From Pedobacter endophyticus (GTDB lineage: Bacteria; Bacteroidota; Bacteroidia; Sphingobacteriales; Sphingobacteriaceae), in assembly GCF_015679185.1 (NCBI RefSeq), contig NZ_CP064939.1, positions 1,922,001 to 1,986,000 on the forward strand: a stretch of 64,000 nucleotides of DNA. Direction: 5' to 3'. The notes under the pieces were generated by a model, which made no database searches, was not told the origin of the DNA, and was given only the letters and a program-made list of their open reading frames with translations. Every line of letters starts with the position of its first letter. Within the stretch, counting starts at the first letter, position 1. Of the stretch, positions 63,441 through 64,000 are shown one piece after another. Position numbers and translations under genes: made by a program.

Positions 63441-64000
63441 TTACTCAAAAATATCAGTAATGCTAAAAAATCCTTTTTTATCTTTTAGCCATTCTGCGGC
63501 TACAACCGCTCCCAACGCAAATCCTGCCCTACTATGTGCCGTGTGCTTTATTTCAATGTCGTCAACCTCGCTACTGTAAATTACCGAATGCGTTCCGGGT
63601 ATATTTTCAATCCTGTGCGATTCGATCAGCAGTTGCTCGGCTTTTGGAAATACCTCTACATGAGTTCCTATCAATTCATTCAACCATTCCGATTTTCGGT
63701 CGAGGTTATCAACTATCCCTTCGGCAAGGGTTATTGCCGTGCCGCTCGGAGAATCCAACTTTTGGGTATGGTGTATTTCTTCTACCTGAACTTCGTAAGC
63801 CGGGTAGTTATTCATCAGCTTCGCCAGCATTTGGTTTAGCTTGAAGAACAAATTAACGCCTATACTGAAGTTAGACCCATACAACAGGGCATTGTTACTG
63901 CTGTTGCAATCATTCTTTACTTCTTGCAATTTTCCATACCAGCCTGTTGTGCCAACAACCACCGGAACGTTCGCATCAAAACAAGTGGAAATGTTATTCA
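63441..64000 (-). CDS. dapB: 4-hydroxy-tetrahydrodipicolinate reductase, 5' end cut by window
   Basis: DapB reduces 4-hydroxy-tetrahydrodipicolinate in lysine and diaminopimelate synthesis. The frame is open to base 64000, reading NISTCFDANVPVVVGTTGWY first, so the N-terminal NAD-binding motif lies off the right edge. The internal ATG-like start at 63962 is not the real start. The substrate-binding block VEEIHHTQKLDSPSGTAITLAEGI (H-H-x-x-K-x-D-x-P-S-G-T) is present, as is SRAGFALGAVVAAEWLKDKKGFFSITDIF at the C-terminus. At least 186 of about 240 residues are here. lepB follows on the same strand. Confidence 0.93.
   Translation of the reverse strand, partial: NNISTCFDANVPVVVGTTGWYGKLQEVKNDCNSSNNALLYGSNFSIGVNLFFKLNQMLAKLMNNYPAYEVQVEEIHHTQKLDSPSGTAITLAEGIVDNLDRKSEWLNELIGTHVEVFPKAEQLLIESHRIENIPGTHSVIYSSEVDDIEIKHTAHSRAGFALGAVVAAEWLKDKKGFFSITDIFE

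Overview
The window comes from a Bacteroidota chromosome, most likely Sphingobacteriaceae and Pedobacter-like. The reasons are four SusC/SusD outer-membrane uptake pairs, a FecR/ECF-sigma regulated SusC carrying an STN domain, bacillithiol synthesis (bshC), the mraZ-rsmH and dapB-lepB junctions, and intergenic promoters of the TTTG-N19-TAnnTTTG type. No rRNA, tRNA, prophage or CRISPR array was seen. Both ends are cut inside genes: rsmH at the left, dapB at the right.

Layout. 1-12.8 kb is core metabolism, mostly on the minus strand: rsmH-mraZ with its operator, pgk with a GNAT gene, gap, a CWC zinc-ribbon protein, nrdA/nrdB, an RlpA-like protein, msrB and sucD. A REP-associated transposase (RAYT) with 12 hairpin repeats sits between mraZ and pgk. 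A second set of six related hairpins lies at 24 kb. 12.9-13.8 kb is a 124-bp tandem repeat. 13.9-23.9 kb is one regulated minus-strand locus in the order ECF sigma, FecR, SusC, SusD, cyanophycinase-like peptidase, isoaspartyl peptidase, second cyanophycinase-like peptidase. It reads as a Sus-type system for importing and degrading a beta-aspartyl polymer such as cyanophycin. 24.6-33 kb holds a DEAD-box helicase, a 50-bp tandem repeat running into a decayed toxin-antitoxin pair, a GH29 fucosidase, a GxxExxY gene between inverted heptamer repeats, bshC and an Ldh-family dehydrogenase.

33-61.9 kb is accessory and minus-strand: a second GH29 fucosidase and three more SusC/D pairs. The middle pair is followed by an unusual redox set: redoxin, a c-type haem/PHM-like copper monooxygenase, a giant FG-GAP/ASPIC-UnbV protein and a vanadium-haloperoxidase-like PAP2 protein. 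The last pair is followed by fasciclin and DUF5007-like lipoproteins. A ROK repressor gene lies in this region, and a two-part A/T-rich motif (CAAACTTAATAAAA, then a CTTTTTAA-N5-TTAAAAAG palindrome 32-35 bp on) occurs four times: before the ROK gene, before a decayed ROK start, before a truncated SusC and before an intact SusC. This suggests one ROK regulon built by duplication. The window ends with lepB and dapB.

Intergenic spaces are unusually rich in repeats: REP hairpins, 124-bp and 50-bp tandem arrays, ACGTGGT hairpins, a 132-bp MITE-like element and several compound palindromes. All functions are read from the sequence and family knowledge only; no database search was run.
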